Shown here: piece by piece, positions 18,713 to 28,378 of the stretch
Layout: each line of letters starts with the position of its first letter
How positions within the stretch are numbered: the stretch's first letter is position 1
Origin: Oscillospiraceae bacterium
GTDB lineage: Bacteria; Bacillota; Clostridia; Oscillospirales; QAMX01
Length of the DNA stretch: 64,000 nucleotides
Assembly (NCBI GenBank): GCA_015067715.1
Contig: SVLY01000003.1
Location: 35,574 to 99,573, forward strand
Direction of reading: 5' to 3'
Position numbers and translations under genes: made by a program
The notes under the pieces: model-generated
The model's input: only the letters and a program-made list of their open reading frames with translations
What the model was told of the DNA's origin: nothing
Databases searched by the model: none

Positions 18713-20863
18713 ATGTACAGCTTTAAAATAAAGGACGAGCCCTTTGCGGTGGGCTATCTCTCCTGCGAAAGCGAAAGCATTTACGTTCGCACGGGCACGG
18801 GCGTTTTGGAGACCGTGCGCCATGGAAAAATATACTTCGATAAGGACACCGGCTTTGCCTCTCTCGATCTTGGGGGAATGGCCTGCCGCAACACCTGGCA
18901 GGCAGGGCAGAGTCCCGACCTTGGGCGGCTGGAGCAAAAGGCTTTGGCCAACCCGGAAACGGCGGAGGACTACCGCTATATCGCCCGGGAAATGGCAAAG
19001 GTGGATCTGAACGCCATTGAAAGGCACTTCACCGAAAACCAGCGGGACATAATAATCTCCTCCTCGGGCTGGGGCGGAACCTGGGGCGGTCACAGCGTTC
19101 CAAACCTTTTCCACTTTGCCCTTTTGGGAACGGAAGCTCTCCGGGAAAAGGTCGCCCGCTGCGCCGCAGAAAACCCGGGCTCTGCAGATTTTTACCGGGG
19201 ACTTGAACTGGCACTGGATGCAATCGAGCTCCTCGCCGACCGCATTTGCGCATCCGCCCGGGAGGAGCTTGAAAAGACCGGGGACAAAAAGCTGGAAAGG
19301 CTGATACGCACCTTTTCGGAGTGCCCCCGCAGGCCTGCCGTCACCTTTGAAGAGGCCCTCTGCGTTTACCAGATGGTCTATAATCTCGACGGCCCGGACT
19401 CCCCGGGACATTTCGACCAGTATATGTACGGCTTCTGGAAAAACTCGGACTACGCCCCCTCACGCCAGGCGCTGGAGGACATTTGGGTCTATTTCCACAA
19501 GACGAGAACCTGGAATCTGTGCATTTCCGGCTCGGACGAAAACTGGAACGACCTTTCAAACGACCTCACCTACGAAATTCTGGACGTCGCCCGGAAATTC
19601 CGCTTCCAGACCCCAAACCTCACCATGCGGTGTCACAGAAACACCCCGGAAGCCCTCTACGCCGCCGCCGCAAAGACCCTTGCCACAGGCATCGGAATGC
19701 CGGCGCTCTACAACGACGAGGTTGTCTGTCCCGCCCTTGAGAGCCTTGGCATTCCCCCAAAGGACTCCCACCTCTACGTTATGAACGGCTGTAACCAGAT
19801 AGATATCCAGGGCAAATCCCACATGGGACTTGAGGACGGCGAGGTGAACCTTGCCCTTGCTCTGAGCTACGCCCTCACAAACGGCTACAACAAGCGCTAC
19901 GACAGGGTCATCGGCCTTGAGACCGGCGTGGCTGAGAGCTTTGACACCTTTGAAAAGTTCTACGCCGCCGTAAAGGCGCAGATCGCCCACCTTTGCGACC
20001 AGGTCTGCGCCAGCGCAAACACCGCCCAGGAGATGGTCGCCGCACGCTCGGCAAACCTTTTCCGCTCACTTTGCATAGAGGGCTGTGTTGAAAAAGGCCT
20101 GGACCACAAAAACCGCGGACCCCTCTACGGCCACGGTCAGATCCTTTGGGAGGGAGGCGCCGAGCTTTACGACTCGCTTGCCAACATCAAACGCTACGTT
20201 TATGAGCAGAAAAAGTACACTCTCGCCCAGGTACGTGATGCCATTCTTTCGGATTTCGCCGGTCAGGAGGAAATGTACGCCGATTTCAAGCGCTCGGGGC
20301 TGAACTTTGGAAACGACGACCCCTACGTGGACGGGTTTGCCCGGGAGACCATGGACGAATTCAACCGCTATCTGCGAAAGAAAAAGACCTGGCGGGGCGG
20401 TTTTTACTCCGGCGGATGCTCGCCCTTTAACCGCGCCGCAGACTACGGCCGCCAGACCGGCGCTCTGCCCAACGGCAAGCTCTCCACGGAGACCATGTTT
20501 GCCGACTCCATCGGCGCCACCCCGGGACGGGACGTGAAGGGCCCCACGGCTCTGCTGAACTCCTGCCTCGCATTTGATCACAGCCTTGCCGGAAGCGGGT
20601 TTATTCTGAACCTGAAATTCGAACGGGGGCTTTTTGAGAGCGAAAAGGGTCAGGCAGGCTTTATTGCCCTGTGGAAGACCTATTTTGCCCGGGGCGGCCA
20701 GCAGCTTTCCGTCACCGTTGCCGACCGCGCGATCCTTCTCGCCGCCAAAGCCGACCCCGACGCCCACAGAGACCTCATCGTCCGCGTGGGAGGCTACAGC
20801 GAGTATTTTGTAAACCTGTCAGCCGAGCTTCAGGAAAACATCATCGCAAGAACGGGATATTGA
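18713..20863 (+). CDS. Glycyl radical enzyme (PFL-like family), substrate unknown
   Basis: C-terminal glycyl radical loop LIVRVGGYSEYFVNLSAELQENIIART; putative active-site loop YVMNGCNQIDIQGKSHMGLEDG; LTNGYN. In-frame start possible at 18704 or 18713. Confidence 0.88.
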   Translation: MYSFKIKDEPFAVGYLSCESESIYVRTGTGVLETVRHGKIYFDKDTGFASLDLGGMACRNTWQAGQSPDLGRLEQKALANPETAEDYRYIAREMAKVDLNAIERHFTENQRDIIISSSGWGGTWGGHSVPNLFHFALLGTEALREKVARCAAENPGSADFYRGLELALDAIELLADRICASAREELEKTGDKKLERLIRTFSECPRRPAVTFEEALCVYQMVYNLDGPDSPGHFDQYMYGFWKNSDYAPSRQALEDIWVYFHKTRTWNLCISGSDENWNDLSNDLTYEILDVARKFRFQTPNLTMRCHRNTPEALYAAAAKTLATGIGMPALYNDEVVCPALESLGIPPKDSHLYVMNGCNQIDIQGKSHMGLEDGEVNLALALSYALTNGYNKRYDRVIGLETGVAESFDTFEKFYAAVKAQIAHLCDQVCASANTAQEMVAARSANLFRSLCIEGCVEKGLDHKNRGPLYGHGQILWEGGAELYDSLANIKRYVYEQKKYTLAQVRDAILSDFAGQEEMYADFKRSGLNFGNDDPYVDGFARETMDEFNRYLRKKKTWRGGFYSGGCSPFNRAADYGRQTGALPNGKLSTETMFADSIGATPGRDVKGPTALLNSCLAFDHSLAGSGFILNLKFERGLFESEKGQAGFIALWKTYFARGGQQLSVTVADRAILLAAKADPDAHRDLIVRVGGYSEYFVNLSAELQENIIARTGY

Positions 20864-20877
20864 TTCTCCCCGACACA

Positions 20878-21295
20878 AAAAAGCTCCCTTTTTATGGCGT
20901 AATGTCCTTATGGGACATTACGCCAACGAAATAAATCCCTCACGGGATTTATGAAATATCCTATGGATATGAAATATTGCTTCGCAATGTGAAATACGCT
21001 GCGGCGTATCGGGATTTATTTCATTTCACGTTCGGGCGCAGTCCGAATATTTCACAATTCTCGAAGAGAATTATTTCACATTTTGCGTCAGCAAAATATT
21101 TCAATAAAAAGAAAGAGAAGGAACAACCGATAGGTTGAGCCTTCTCTTTTTCTGTTGCAAGTGGGTTCGGGCAACTGCCCGACTGCATTTGTGCATACAA
21201 ATGCGATGCCGGTTCTTTTCAGCAGAAATGATAGAAAACGGTGCTTTCTAAAATTCTCCGTTAAGAACACAATCCTATCCAAAAGGGAGCTTTTT
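20878..21295. repeat. MITE-like intergenic element with 15-bp inverted ends and internal hairpin array
   Basis: AAAAAGCTCCCTTTT at 20878-20892 and AAAAGGGAGCTTTTT at 21281-21295. The interior is packed with short hairpins: TGGCGTAATGTCC/GGGACATTACGCCA, ATAAATCCC/GGGATTTAT, ATATCC/GGATAT, ATTGC/GCAAT, ATACGC/GCGTAT, AATTCTC/GAGAATT, ATTTTGC/GCAAAAT. Confidence 0.65.
21112..21152 (+). terminator. Terminator-like hairpin inside the intergenic element
   Basis: AAAGAGAAGG-aa-CAACC-gata-GGTTG-ag-CCTTCTCTTTTTC. Confidence 0.7.
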
Positions 21296-21300
21296 ATTCT

Positions 21301-22935
21301 TCAGGAAACGATCTCGATCTCAACGCCCTCCGGGGCGGAGTATTCGGTCTTTATGCCGTCGGGAGTGGCGGTATGGCTTACGTTGACGACGCCGTGGGGT
21401 GTGGGGTAGGTGCCACGGGCGAAGGTCATGCCGCAGAGATCGGGGCGAAGAATGAGCTTTTTACAGCCGGGCTCGGCAATTGTAATGCCCAGCACGGTTT
21501 CTGCCAGAAACGCCGTGACCGCGGAGGACCAGCCGTGGCAAAGGCTGTGGCGCAGGCCAATATAGCAGAAGGCGCCGTTGTCCCCATGGATATCGCTCTT
21601 GCCCTCGGGCACGGGAGCGTCGATGGGCGCGGCGTTTTCCATCCAGTCGATGTTGAAATCCTCCCAGAAGGTGGTTGCGCCCATGGAGAGCATTGCGCCG
21701 TAGTATTCCTTGAGCACCTCAATTGCCCCGGGGGCGTCGGCCCGGGCGGCAACGGTGAAGAGGTAGTAGCTCATAAAGGTGGAAAAGCCCTTTGCGCCGC
21801 CGGAAAGGATGTTTTTACCGGCGGTGACCGTGTCGCTCCAGCCCGAAAGGGCGGCAAAGGCCTCGACCTGCTTTGCGCCGTGGGTGTCGAGCGCCGTTGC
21901 GCAGATAAGCTCTGCCTTGGCAAGACAATCCCCGGCCAGCATCACGTCTCCGCAGACCCCGGCGAGAAGCGAGGTCTTTCTCAGGCACAGCGCCATAAGG
22001 GCTCTGGTGCCTGCCTTTTCCCACGGGGTCTCGTGGCTGGGCCAGTCCAGGAAATAGCCCGGGAGGTGATCCTCGCCTGTTTCGTCCACAAGGGCTTCTA
22101 TCTTTCGGGCAAGCTCAAGGGCGTATTCCCGGTTTTTCTCAAGGAAGGCCGTGCTTCCGGTGTAAAAATACCAGTCCCAGACCATTATCAGCCACCAGAG
22201 AGAGTAAGAGGGCATACCGTTCATCCAGCCGGAAAGAGGCGTCTGGTCCCGCATAAAGTCAAGGCTGTCCTCGAAGACCTGCTGAGGGCCGAAAACCGTG
22301 CGGACGGTGAGCATTTCGGGGTGCATATCTCCAACCCAGACCAGCCTGTCACGCTTTATGCCGTCCCAGATAAACTGCTGCATACAGTTGCGGCAGGTGT
22401 AGGCGGCAGTGGAGTAGATGCGGTTGAGAAGCTCGCTGTCGCACTCGAAGCTTCCGAGATAGGGAATGTCCCGGACGATCTCAACGGCGGAGAGCGCCTT
22501 TATGCGAAGAGAGGAATTCGGCTCCTCAAGAATTATGCGCACGAAGCGAAAGCCGCTTTCGGGGTAGGTCATGTCGCTGAAGGGGCAGATAAAGGTCTCG
22601 AAATCCCGGATGGCGTGGTCGTTGGTGGCACCCTTTTCGCCCACGGTGCTCATGGTCTCGGAGACGCTCTCTCCCAGCACGATGCGAACCTTTACGTTTT
22701 TCATTCCGGAGGTAACGTGGGTGAGCAGTCTTGGGGAGCCGTTAAGCTCTCTGCCAAAGTCCAAAATCACCTCTGCCTTTTCGCCGCTTTCGCCGTTTGA
22801 AAGCAGGGTGCAGGCAGGCTCGTCGGTGGTTATCTGAAGGGGCTTTTGGCTGAGCAAAAGCTCAGCGCCGGAAACCTCTCCCCGGGTGAGCACTACCTTC
22901 GAGGGGAAAAGGTCGTATCTTTTTCTCTGATCCAT
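21301..22935 (-). CDS. Alpha-L-rhamnosidase-like glycoside hydrolase (GH78-type)
   Basis: FVRIILEEP...; CRNCMQQFIWDGIKRDRLVWVGDMHPEMLTVRTVFG; (alpha/alpha)6-type catalytic region and C-terminal beta domain. No signal peptide seen. Confidence 0.78.
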   Translation of the reverse strand: MDQRKRYDLFPSKVVLTRGEVSGAELLLSQKPLQITTDEPACTLLSNGESGEKAEVILDFGRELNGSPRLLTHVTSGMKNVKVRIVLGESVSETMSTVGEKGATNDHAIRDFETFICPFSDMTYPESGFRFVRIILEEPNSSLRIKALSAVEIVRDIPYLGSFECDSELLNRIYSTAAYTCRNCMQQFIWDGIKRDRLVWVGDMHPEMLTVRTVFGPQQVFEDSLDFMRDQTPLSGWMNGMPSYSLWWLIMVWDWYFYTGSTAFLEKNREYALELARKIEALVDETGEDHLPGYFLDWPSHETPWEKAGTRALMALCLRKTSLLAGVCGDVMLAGDCLAKAELICATALDTHGAKQVEAFAALSGWSDTVTAGKNILSGGAKGFSTFMSYYLFTVAARADAPGAIEVLKEYYGAMLSMGATTFWEDFNIDWMENAAPIDAPVPEGKSDIHGDNGAFCYIGLRHSLCHGWSSAVTAFLAETVLGITIAEPGCKKLILRPDLCGMTFARGTYPTPHGVVNVSHTATPDGIKTEYSAPEGVEIEIVS

Positions 22936-22964
22936 ATATCTTTCGTCCCTTTGCGTCCGATTTA

Positions 22965-23852
22965 TTATGCCTTGCCGTTGAGCCGGGCAGAGTAGACTCC
23001 CGCCCGGTGGAGGGCGGCGAGCTTTTCCGCAACGGCAGGTCGGTCCTCCCGGTAGGTCACACCAAACCAGCTCCCCGCGGTGGGCCGCAGGAGTATCTCC
23101 AGCCGGTCAAGGGCCAGCATTCTGTTTACGAAAACGGGAATGGGAAGCTCCTCGTTGTTTTTGCCGCCGTCGGTGGCGGCAAGGAATTCGGCAAAGCCGC
23201 GTTCAAGGTCACCGAAGATCTCCGGGCAGAAGCACCACATATTCATGGAGACCTGGGCGTCGGGGTCAAGCACCTCTCCGGAGACCGTGTCCACGATAGT
23301 GCCGTCGGGGTTCAGGCCGATTTTGGTGAGCTCTCTCACAGCGGTGAGTCTGCCGTTGCTGTTTTCAAATATTGCCCGGGCGACGGTGCCGTTGGGGCTG
23401 ACGGTGTTTTTCAGCAGATAGGGCACGGAAACGCATTTGCCCTTTTCTCCGGCGATGTCGCAAAGCCCCCGGTAAGCCGCTCCAAAGGCCTCAGGCCCGT
23501 AATAATCGTCCGCATTGATCACCGCAAAGGGCTCCGCCACACAGGGCTTTGCGCACAAAAGGGCGTGGACGGTGCCGTAGGGCTTGGTTCTTCCGTGGGG
23601 CGCACCCTCCATGCTCTGGACGGCGTATTTTATCTCCACGCCCAGCTCAAGCCTCGACCGGCAGAACTCGTCCATCCAGGGGCGCATATCCTCTTTGATT
23701 ATGAACACGAGCTTGGAAAAGCCCGCCCTCACGGCGTCGTGAATGGCATACTCCATGAGTATCTCCCCGTTGGGGCCCACTCCGTCCAGCTGTTTACAGC
23801 CGCCGTACCTTTTTCCGAGACCTGCCGCCATGAGCACAAGTGACGCTTTCAT
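22965..23852 (-). CDS. Sugar nucleotidyltransferase-family protein (MobA/GlmU-like fold), paralog A
   Basis: MKASLVLMAAGLGKRYGGCKQLDGVGPNGEILMEYAIHDA; AVINADDYYGPEAF. Start placed at the CAT at 23850-23852. Confidence 0.8.
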   Translation of the reverse strand: MKASLVLMAAGLGKRYGGCKQLDGVGPNGEILMEYAIHDAVRAGFSKLVFIIKEDMRPWMDEFCRSRLELGVEIKYAVQSMEGAPHGRTKPYGTVHALLCAKPCVAEPFAVINADDYYGPEAFGAAYRGLCDIAGEKGKCVSVPYLLKNTVSPNGTVARAIFENSNGRLTAVRELTKIGLNPDGTIVDTVSGEVLDPDAQVSMNMWCFCPEIFGDLERGFAEFLAATDGGKNNEELPIPVFVNRMLALDRLEILLRPTAGSWFGVTYREDRPAVAEKLAALHRAGVYSARLNGKA

Positions 23853-23982
23853 AAAAAAACAAAGCCTCCGCTGAATCTGGTAATCACTAAGACAATTATA
23901 ACAGATAGCAAAGGCTTTGTCCACCGATTTGAAATTATTTCGGCTTTTTTATCCGCAAAAAAGACCCCGCAATGCCGGAAGC

Positions 23983-25050
23983 TTATTCAAGAGAGATCTC
24001 CTTCTTAAGGGCGGCAGACTGATAGAGGTAGTCCAGCAGCTTGGCGCTTTCAAGTATATTGTCGATATGGCTGCGGTTCTTAACGCCGGAGTCGATCTCC
24101 TCCAGGAATGCGACGTCCTCGCAAAGGTACATATTGGGGATCTCGTAGTCGGGGGCTTCGGTCTCTAAGGTCTCGCCGTTGTAGAACTCAAAGTGTCCGC
24201 AATAGTCCAGCCTTGCGCCGCCCTTGTCTCCCAAAAAGTCCACGAACATATCACGCTTGTTAATATTCTGGGCCCAGGCGCCGTTGAAGGAGATGCTGGC
24301 CTTGTCGGTGCGGACGTAGCCGGTGACGAAGTCCTCGACGTCGTTGGTGCCGTTTTCAACGTCGGAGGTATCCTCCGCCCACATACTTTCGTAGCGGTAG
24401 GACTTCATGTCCTTCGCCATTTCGCTGTAGGTGTCGCAGGTGAGATTTTCTATCTTTGCGCCGCCGAGAATGTAGAGAATAAGGTCCAGGAAGTGAACGC
24501 CCCAGTCGATGAGAGCGCCGCCGCCGGACTGGGTCTTGGTGGTAAATGCGCCGCCAAGGCCGGGAATGGCGCGGAAGGAGCGGAAAGAGCAGTAAACGTG
24601 GTAGATATTTCCAAAGCGGCCCTCGCGCACCATCTGCTCGAGCATTTCAACGGAGCGGTGGAAGCGGTTGCAGACGCCGATGTTCAGCATCAGCCCCCGG
24701 GAGTTTGCAGCCTCGGCCATTTCGCAGGACAGGGCGTAGTTTACGGTGATGGGCTTTTCGCAGAAAACGTTCTTGCCCGCCTTCAGCGCGTCCATGGTAA
24801 CGGTGTAGTGGGCGTAGTTGGGAGTGAGAACGTATACGGTGTCCACCTCGGGGTCGGAAAAGGCGACGTTGTAGTCCGTGATAACGTTTTCAACCTTTTC
24901 GGGATATTTCTCCTTAAAACTCCGGGCTTTTTCCTCTATAAGGTCACAGGCGTATTTAATGCGAACCTCGGGTATCTGTGTAAGGGCGGGAAAATGGGCG
25001 TCTCCGGCGATCCGGCCGCAGCCGACGATGGCGATAACGTGTTCTTTCAT
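23983..25050 (-). CDS. Gfo/Idh/MocA-family oxidoreductase
   Basis: AIVGCGRIAGDAHFPAL Rossmann motif; GKNVFCEKPITVNYALSCEMAEAA; GGALIDWGVHFLDLILYILGG. Confidence 0.92.
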   Translation of the reverse strand: MKEHVIAIVGCGRIAGDAHFPALTQIPEVRIKYACDLIEEKARSFKEKYPEKVENVITDYNVAFSDPEVDTVYVLTPNYAHYTVTMDALKAGKNVFCEKPITVNYALSCEMAEAANSRGLMLNIGVCNRFHRSVEMLEQMVREGRFGNIYHVYCSFRSFRAIPGLGGAFTTKTQSGGGALIDWGVHFLDLILYILGGAKIENLTCDTYSEMAKDMKSYRYESMWAEDTSDVENGTNDVEDFVTGYVRTDKASISFNGAWAQNINKRDMFVDFLGDKGGARLDYCGHFEFYNGETLETEAPDYEIPNMYLCEDVAFLEEIDSGVKNRSHIDNILESAKLLDYLYQSAALKKEISLE

Positions 25051-25122
25051 GGATAACGGTCTTCCTTTCGCATATTTTCGGTTCTATTATATATCCTCCG
25101 CCCCCATTTTTCAAGCCGCTTT

Positions 25123-26175
25123 TCAGCTTTTCACAAAATAATCCGAAAGCTCCGTGCCGGGGTAGTAGTGGGAGAGTATCTGCTCCCAGCTTTTGCCCTC
25201 TTCGGCCATGGCCCGGGCGCCGTATTGACTCATGCCCACCCCGTGGCCGTAGCCACGGACGTCGAAACGGATGAGATCCGTGCCCTCTTCCACGGCAAAG
25301 CAGGTGCTTTTCAGGCCGCAAAGGGCGCGGATCTCGCTCCCGGAGACCCATTCTCCTCCCACCTGCACCCTTTCCACGTAGCCCCCGTCGGAAAGCTCTG
25401 CCGCACCGAACCAGAACGCCCCGGAGAGATCCGCTCCCGGGTGGGAGGAGCGTATTGCCGCGGCGAAGGCCTGTTTTTCAACGTAGACCTCGCTGGACCA
25501 GGCGGAAAAGTCCTTTTCCCCCACCGGGCTGGGCACGCTGACCAGATATTCCACGTTTCCGCCCCAGACGGATGCGGCAGAGGCGGTGCGCCCGGCGCTG
25601 GATGCGTGGAACACCGCCAGAATGGGCTCGCCCTCAAAGGTAAGCACCTGTCCCGCCGTCTGCTCTGCGGCGGCTTCGATCCGGCCATACCAGCTCTCCC
25701 CGTTTTCTCCCCACGAGGCGACGAGCTCATCTTTTCCGGCAACGGCGCAGCAATGGCCGGGGTCGTCACAGACGGCGGCACCGGGGTGAGCCTCCACCGG
25801 ACGGGAAAGACGGTAGGCGATATAGGTTCTGGCGGCAACTGCCTGGGCCTTTAGGGCTTCCTCCGGAAAAAGCGCCGGCATTTCCGCGGCGGTCACCCGG
25901 CAGACCAGCTCCTCAAGGGGAAGAAAGACCTCTTCGCCCCCGAGAAGAGCGCAGATAAGCTCCTCCTCCTTTTCCCCGGGCGCGTCAGAGACCGAAACCG
26001 GGGGCAGAGAGGAAGAAGACGTGACCGGTTCAGCGGAGGTCGTCTCCGTGACCTGTGATTGGAGCTCCGCGGCCGTATCCGGCGGAACGGGGGGCTTATT
26101 CAGCGAAACAAAGGCCATGGGCAGGGCAAAGACCGCAAGGATCGCGCCGGACAGTAAAAATAAGAGCTTTCTCAC
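25123..26175 (-). CDS. SpoIID/LytB-domain protein (stage II sporulation protein D-like)
   Basis: [36 protein letters not shown] and [39 protein letters not shown]-terminal TM. Confidence 0.92.
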   Translation of the reverse strand: MRKLLFLLSGAILAVFALPMAFVSLNKPPVPPDTAAELQSQVTETTSAEPVTSSSSLPPVSVSDAPGEKEEELICALLGGEEVFLPLEELVCRVTAAEMPALFPEEALKAQAVAARTYIAYRLSRPVEAHPGAAVCDDPGHCCAVAGKDELVASWGENGESWYGRIEAAAEQTAGQVLTFEGEPILAVFHASSAGRTASAASVWGGNVEYLVSVPSPVGEKDFSAWSSEVYVEKQAFAAAIRSSHPGADLSGAFWFGAAELSDGGYVERVQVGGEWVSGSEIRALCGLKSTCFAVEEGTDLIRFDVRGYGHGVGMSQYGARAMAEEGKSWEQILSHYYPGTELSDYFVKS

Positions 26176-26242
26176 AACTTGTCCCTCCGGGATATTTATT
26201 CATCGGTAAATCACTATGCCAGGTCTCGCGGGGATATTCGTA

Positions 26243-26271
26243 TTGCTTTCACCGGCGAAAAGTAGTATAAT
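26243..26271 (+). promoter_or_regulatory. Putative promoter (TTGCTT-N17-TATAAT)
   Basis: TTGCTT 26243-26248, TATAAT 26266-26271 upstream of the ATG at 26309. Confidence 0.65.
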
Positions 26272-26308
26272 ATAAAGAGATAAAATCCCGGAAAATCGGA
26301 GGTCAACC

Positions 26309-27229
26309 ATGGAAAAAGTTAAAACCTCGCTGGTCGTCATGGCCGCCGGCATCGGCTCCCGTTTTGGGGGAGGAATTAAACAGCTTGAGCCCGTCGGTCC
26401 CAACGGCGAGATCATTATGGACTACTCCATCCACGATGCCCTTGCCGCAGGCTTTGACCGCGTTGTATTTATAATCCGCAGAGCCATTGAAAAGGACTTT
26501 AAGGAGATCATCGGAGACCGCATTTCAAAGGTCTGCGAGATCGCCTACGTCTATCAGGAAAACTCCGCCATCCCCGAGGGCATCGCCGTTCCCGATGGCC
26601 GCACGAAGCCCTACGGCACGGGTCACGCCGCCCTCTGCTGCAAGGGTGTTGTGAACGAGCCCTTTGCGATCATCAATGCGGACGATTACTACGGCCGGGA
26701 GTGCTTTAAGCTCATCCACGACTATCTCGTCTCCACCGCAGACAAAAAAGACCCCGTTTGCTTCTGCATGGCGGGCTTTTACGTTAAAAACACCCTCTCC
26801 GAAAACGGCGGTGTTTCCCGCGGGCTTTGCCAGGTCGACGAAAACGGCTTCCTTGCCGACGTAACCGAGACCCACAATATCGTCCCCAACGGGACGGGCG
26901 TTGCCGTTAAGACCGAAGAGGGACTTGTTGAGATATCCCCCGAGAGCTACGCTTCCATGAATATGTGGGGCCTTACCCCTGCTTTCTTCGACCGCACCGA
27001 GGCCGGATTTGAAGAATTCCTCAAAAACCTTGGCAAGGACGATATTAAGAGCGAGTTTTATCTGCCCCGCGCCATCGATACCATGCTCAAAGAGGGACTT
27101 GCCACGGTAAAGGTCCTGCCCACGGATGAAAAATGGTTCGGCGTTACCTACCGCGAGGATAAGCCGGGCGTTGTGGATGCCTTTAAAAAGCTCTATGCCA
27201 CCGGAGTTTATTCCGGAAAGCTCTTTTAA
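26309..27229 (+). CDS. Sugar nucleotidyltransferase-family protein, paralog B
   Basis: SLVVMAAGIGSRFGGGIKQLEPVGPNGEIIMDYSIHDALAAGF; AIINADDYYGRECF; close paralog of 22965-23852. Confidence 0.82.
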   Translation: MEKVKTSLVVMAAGIGSRFGGGIKQLEPVGPNGEIIMDYSIHDALAAGFDRVVFIIRRAIEKDFKEIIGDRISKVCEIAYVYQENSAIPEGIAVPDGRTKPYGTGHAALCCKGVVNEPFAIINADDYYGRECFKLIHDYLVSTADKKDPVCFCMAGFYVKNTLSENGGVSRGLCQVDENGFLADVTETHNIVPNGTGVAVKTEEGLVEISPESYASMNMWGLTPAFFDRTEAGFEEFLKNLGKDDIKSEFYLPRAIDTMLKEGLATVKVLPTDEKWFGVTYREDKPGVVDAFKKLYATGVYSGKLF

Positions 27230-27251
27230 GAAAAGGAGATAGATTTAAAAA

Positions 27252-28262
27252 ATGAAAGTTCTTCTCACAGGCGGCGCCGGATATATCGGCTCCCATACTG
27301 CCGTTGAGCTCATCAACGCCGGCCACGAGGCCATTGTGGCAGATAATTTTGCAAACAGCTCCCCCGAAGCAACAAAGCGCGTGGAGCAGATAACCGGAAA
27401 GTCCGTTCCCCTCTACGAGCTGGACGTTTGCGACAAGGCCGCTTTGGAAAAGCTCTTTGCCGCCGAGCGCCCCGACGCGGTCATTCACCTTGCCGGTCTC
27501 AAGGCCGTTGGCGAGTCCGTTGCAAAGCCCGTGCTCTATTACCGCAACAATATCGACTCCACCCTGTCCCTGCTTGAGGTCATGGAGGAATACGGCTGCA
27601 ACAGGCTGATCTTCAGCTCCTCCGCCACGGTCTACGGCGCGCCGGACACCCTGCCCATCACCGAAGAGTCCAAAGCCGGCGGCTGCACCAACCCCTACGG
27701 CTGGACGAAATACATGATCGAGCGCATTATCGAAGGCGCCGCCGTTGCAAACAAAAACCTCTCCGCCGTGCTTCTGCGCTATTTCAACCCCGTCGGCGCC
27801 CACGAAAGCGGACTTATCGGTGAAAAGCCCAACGGCATCCCCAACAACCTTATGCCCTATATCTGCAAGGTCGCCGGCGGCGAGCTTAAAGAGCTTTCCG
27901 TTTTCGGCAACGACTATAACACCCACGACGGCACCGGCGTGAGAGACTATATCCACGTGGTCGACCTGGCAAAGGGTCACGTTGCCGCCCTTGGCTATTG
28001 CGCCGAAAACTCCGGCACCGAGATATTCAACCTTGGCACCGGCATCGGCTACAGCGTTCTGGACATGGTAAACGCCTTTGAAAGAGCAAACGGCGTTCCC
28101 GTTGCCCACCGCATCGCCCCCCGCCGCCCCGGCGACATCGACGCCTGCTACGCCGACCCCTCAAAGGCCGCCAGGCTTCTCGGCTGGAAGGCCGAAAAGA
28201 ACCTGGACGATATGTGCCGCGACTCCTGGACCTGGCAGAAAAACTGCCTGGCAGGGAAGTGA
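27252..28262 (+). CDS. galE: UDP-glucose 4-epimerase
   Basis: VLLTGGAGYIGSHTAVELINAGHEAIVADNFANSS; NPYGWTKYMIERI; LRYFNPVGAHESGLIGE; HRIAPRRPGDIDACYADPSKA. Confidence 0.95.
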   Translation: MKVLLTGGAGYIGSHTAVELINAGHEAIVADNFANSSPEATKRVEQITGKSVPLYELDVCDKAALEKLFAAERPDAVIHLAGLKAVGESVAKPVLYYRNNIDSTLSLLEVMEEYGCNRLIFSSSATVYGAPDTLPITEESKAGGCTNPYGWTKYMIERIIEGAAVANKNLSAVLLRYFNPVGAHESGLIGEKPNGIPNNLMPYICKVAGGELKELSVFGNDYNTHDGTGVRDYIHVVDLAKGHVAALGYCAENSGTEIFNLGTGIGYSVLDMVNAFERANGVPVAHRIAPRRPGDIDACYADPSKAARLLGWKAEKNLDDMCRDSWTWQKNCLAGK

Positions 28263-28362
28263 GTTATATTCGCCTTCGGCGAGTTATATTGCTGCGCAGT
28301 TATATTCGCCTTTGAGGCGAGTGATATTGCTACGCAGTGATATTCGGCCTTCGGCCGAGTTA
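28262..28362. repeat. Modular hairpin array with GTTATATT/GTGATATT spacers
   Basis: Spacer-hairpin modules TCGCC-TTC-GGCGA, CTGCGCAG, TCGCC-TTTGA-GGCGA, CTACGCAG, TCGGCC-TTC-GGCCGA separated by GTTATATT or GTGATATT. Confidence 0.85.
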
Positions 28363-28378
28363 AACAAAAGATAAAAAT

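Noticed and set aside
21088-21282. 64-aa minus-strand ORF within the MITE-like element
   Set aside because: Lies in hairpin-dense repeat sequence; no RBS seen; more likely a by-product of the repeat.
21373-22800. 475-aa plus-strand ORF antisense to the GH78-like gene
   Set aside because: Shadow ORF with no domain evidence.
20878-28362. CRISPR array as an explanation for the regularly spaced repeats
   Set aside because: Units are variable hairpins with conserved short spacers, the opposite of CRISPR layout; no cas genes and no ~30-nt identical repeats.
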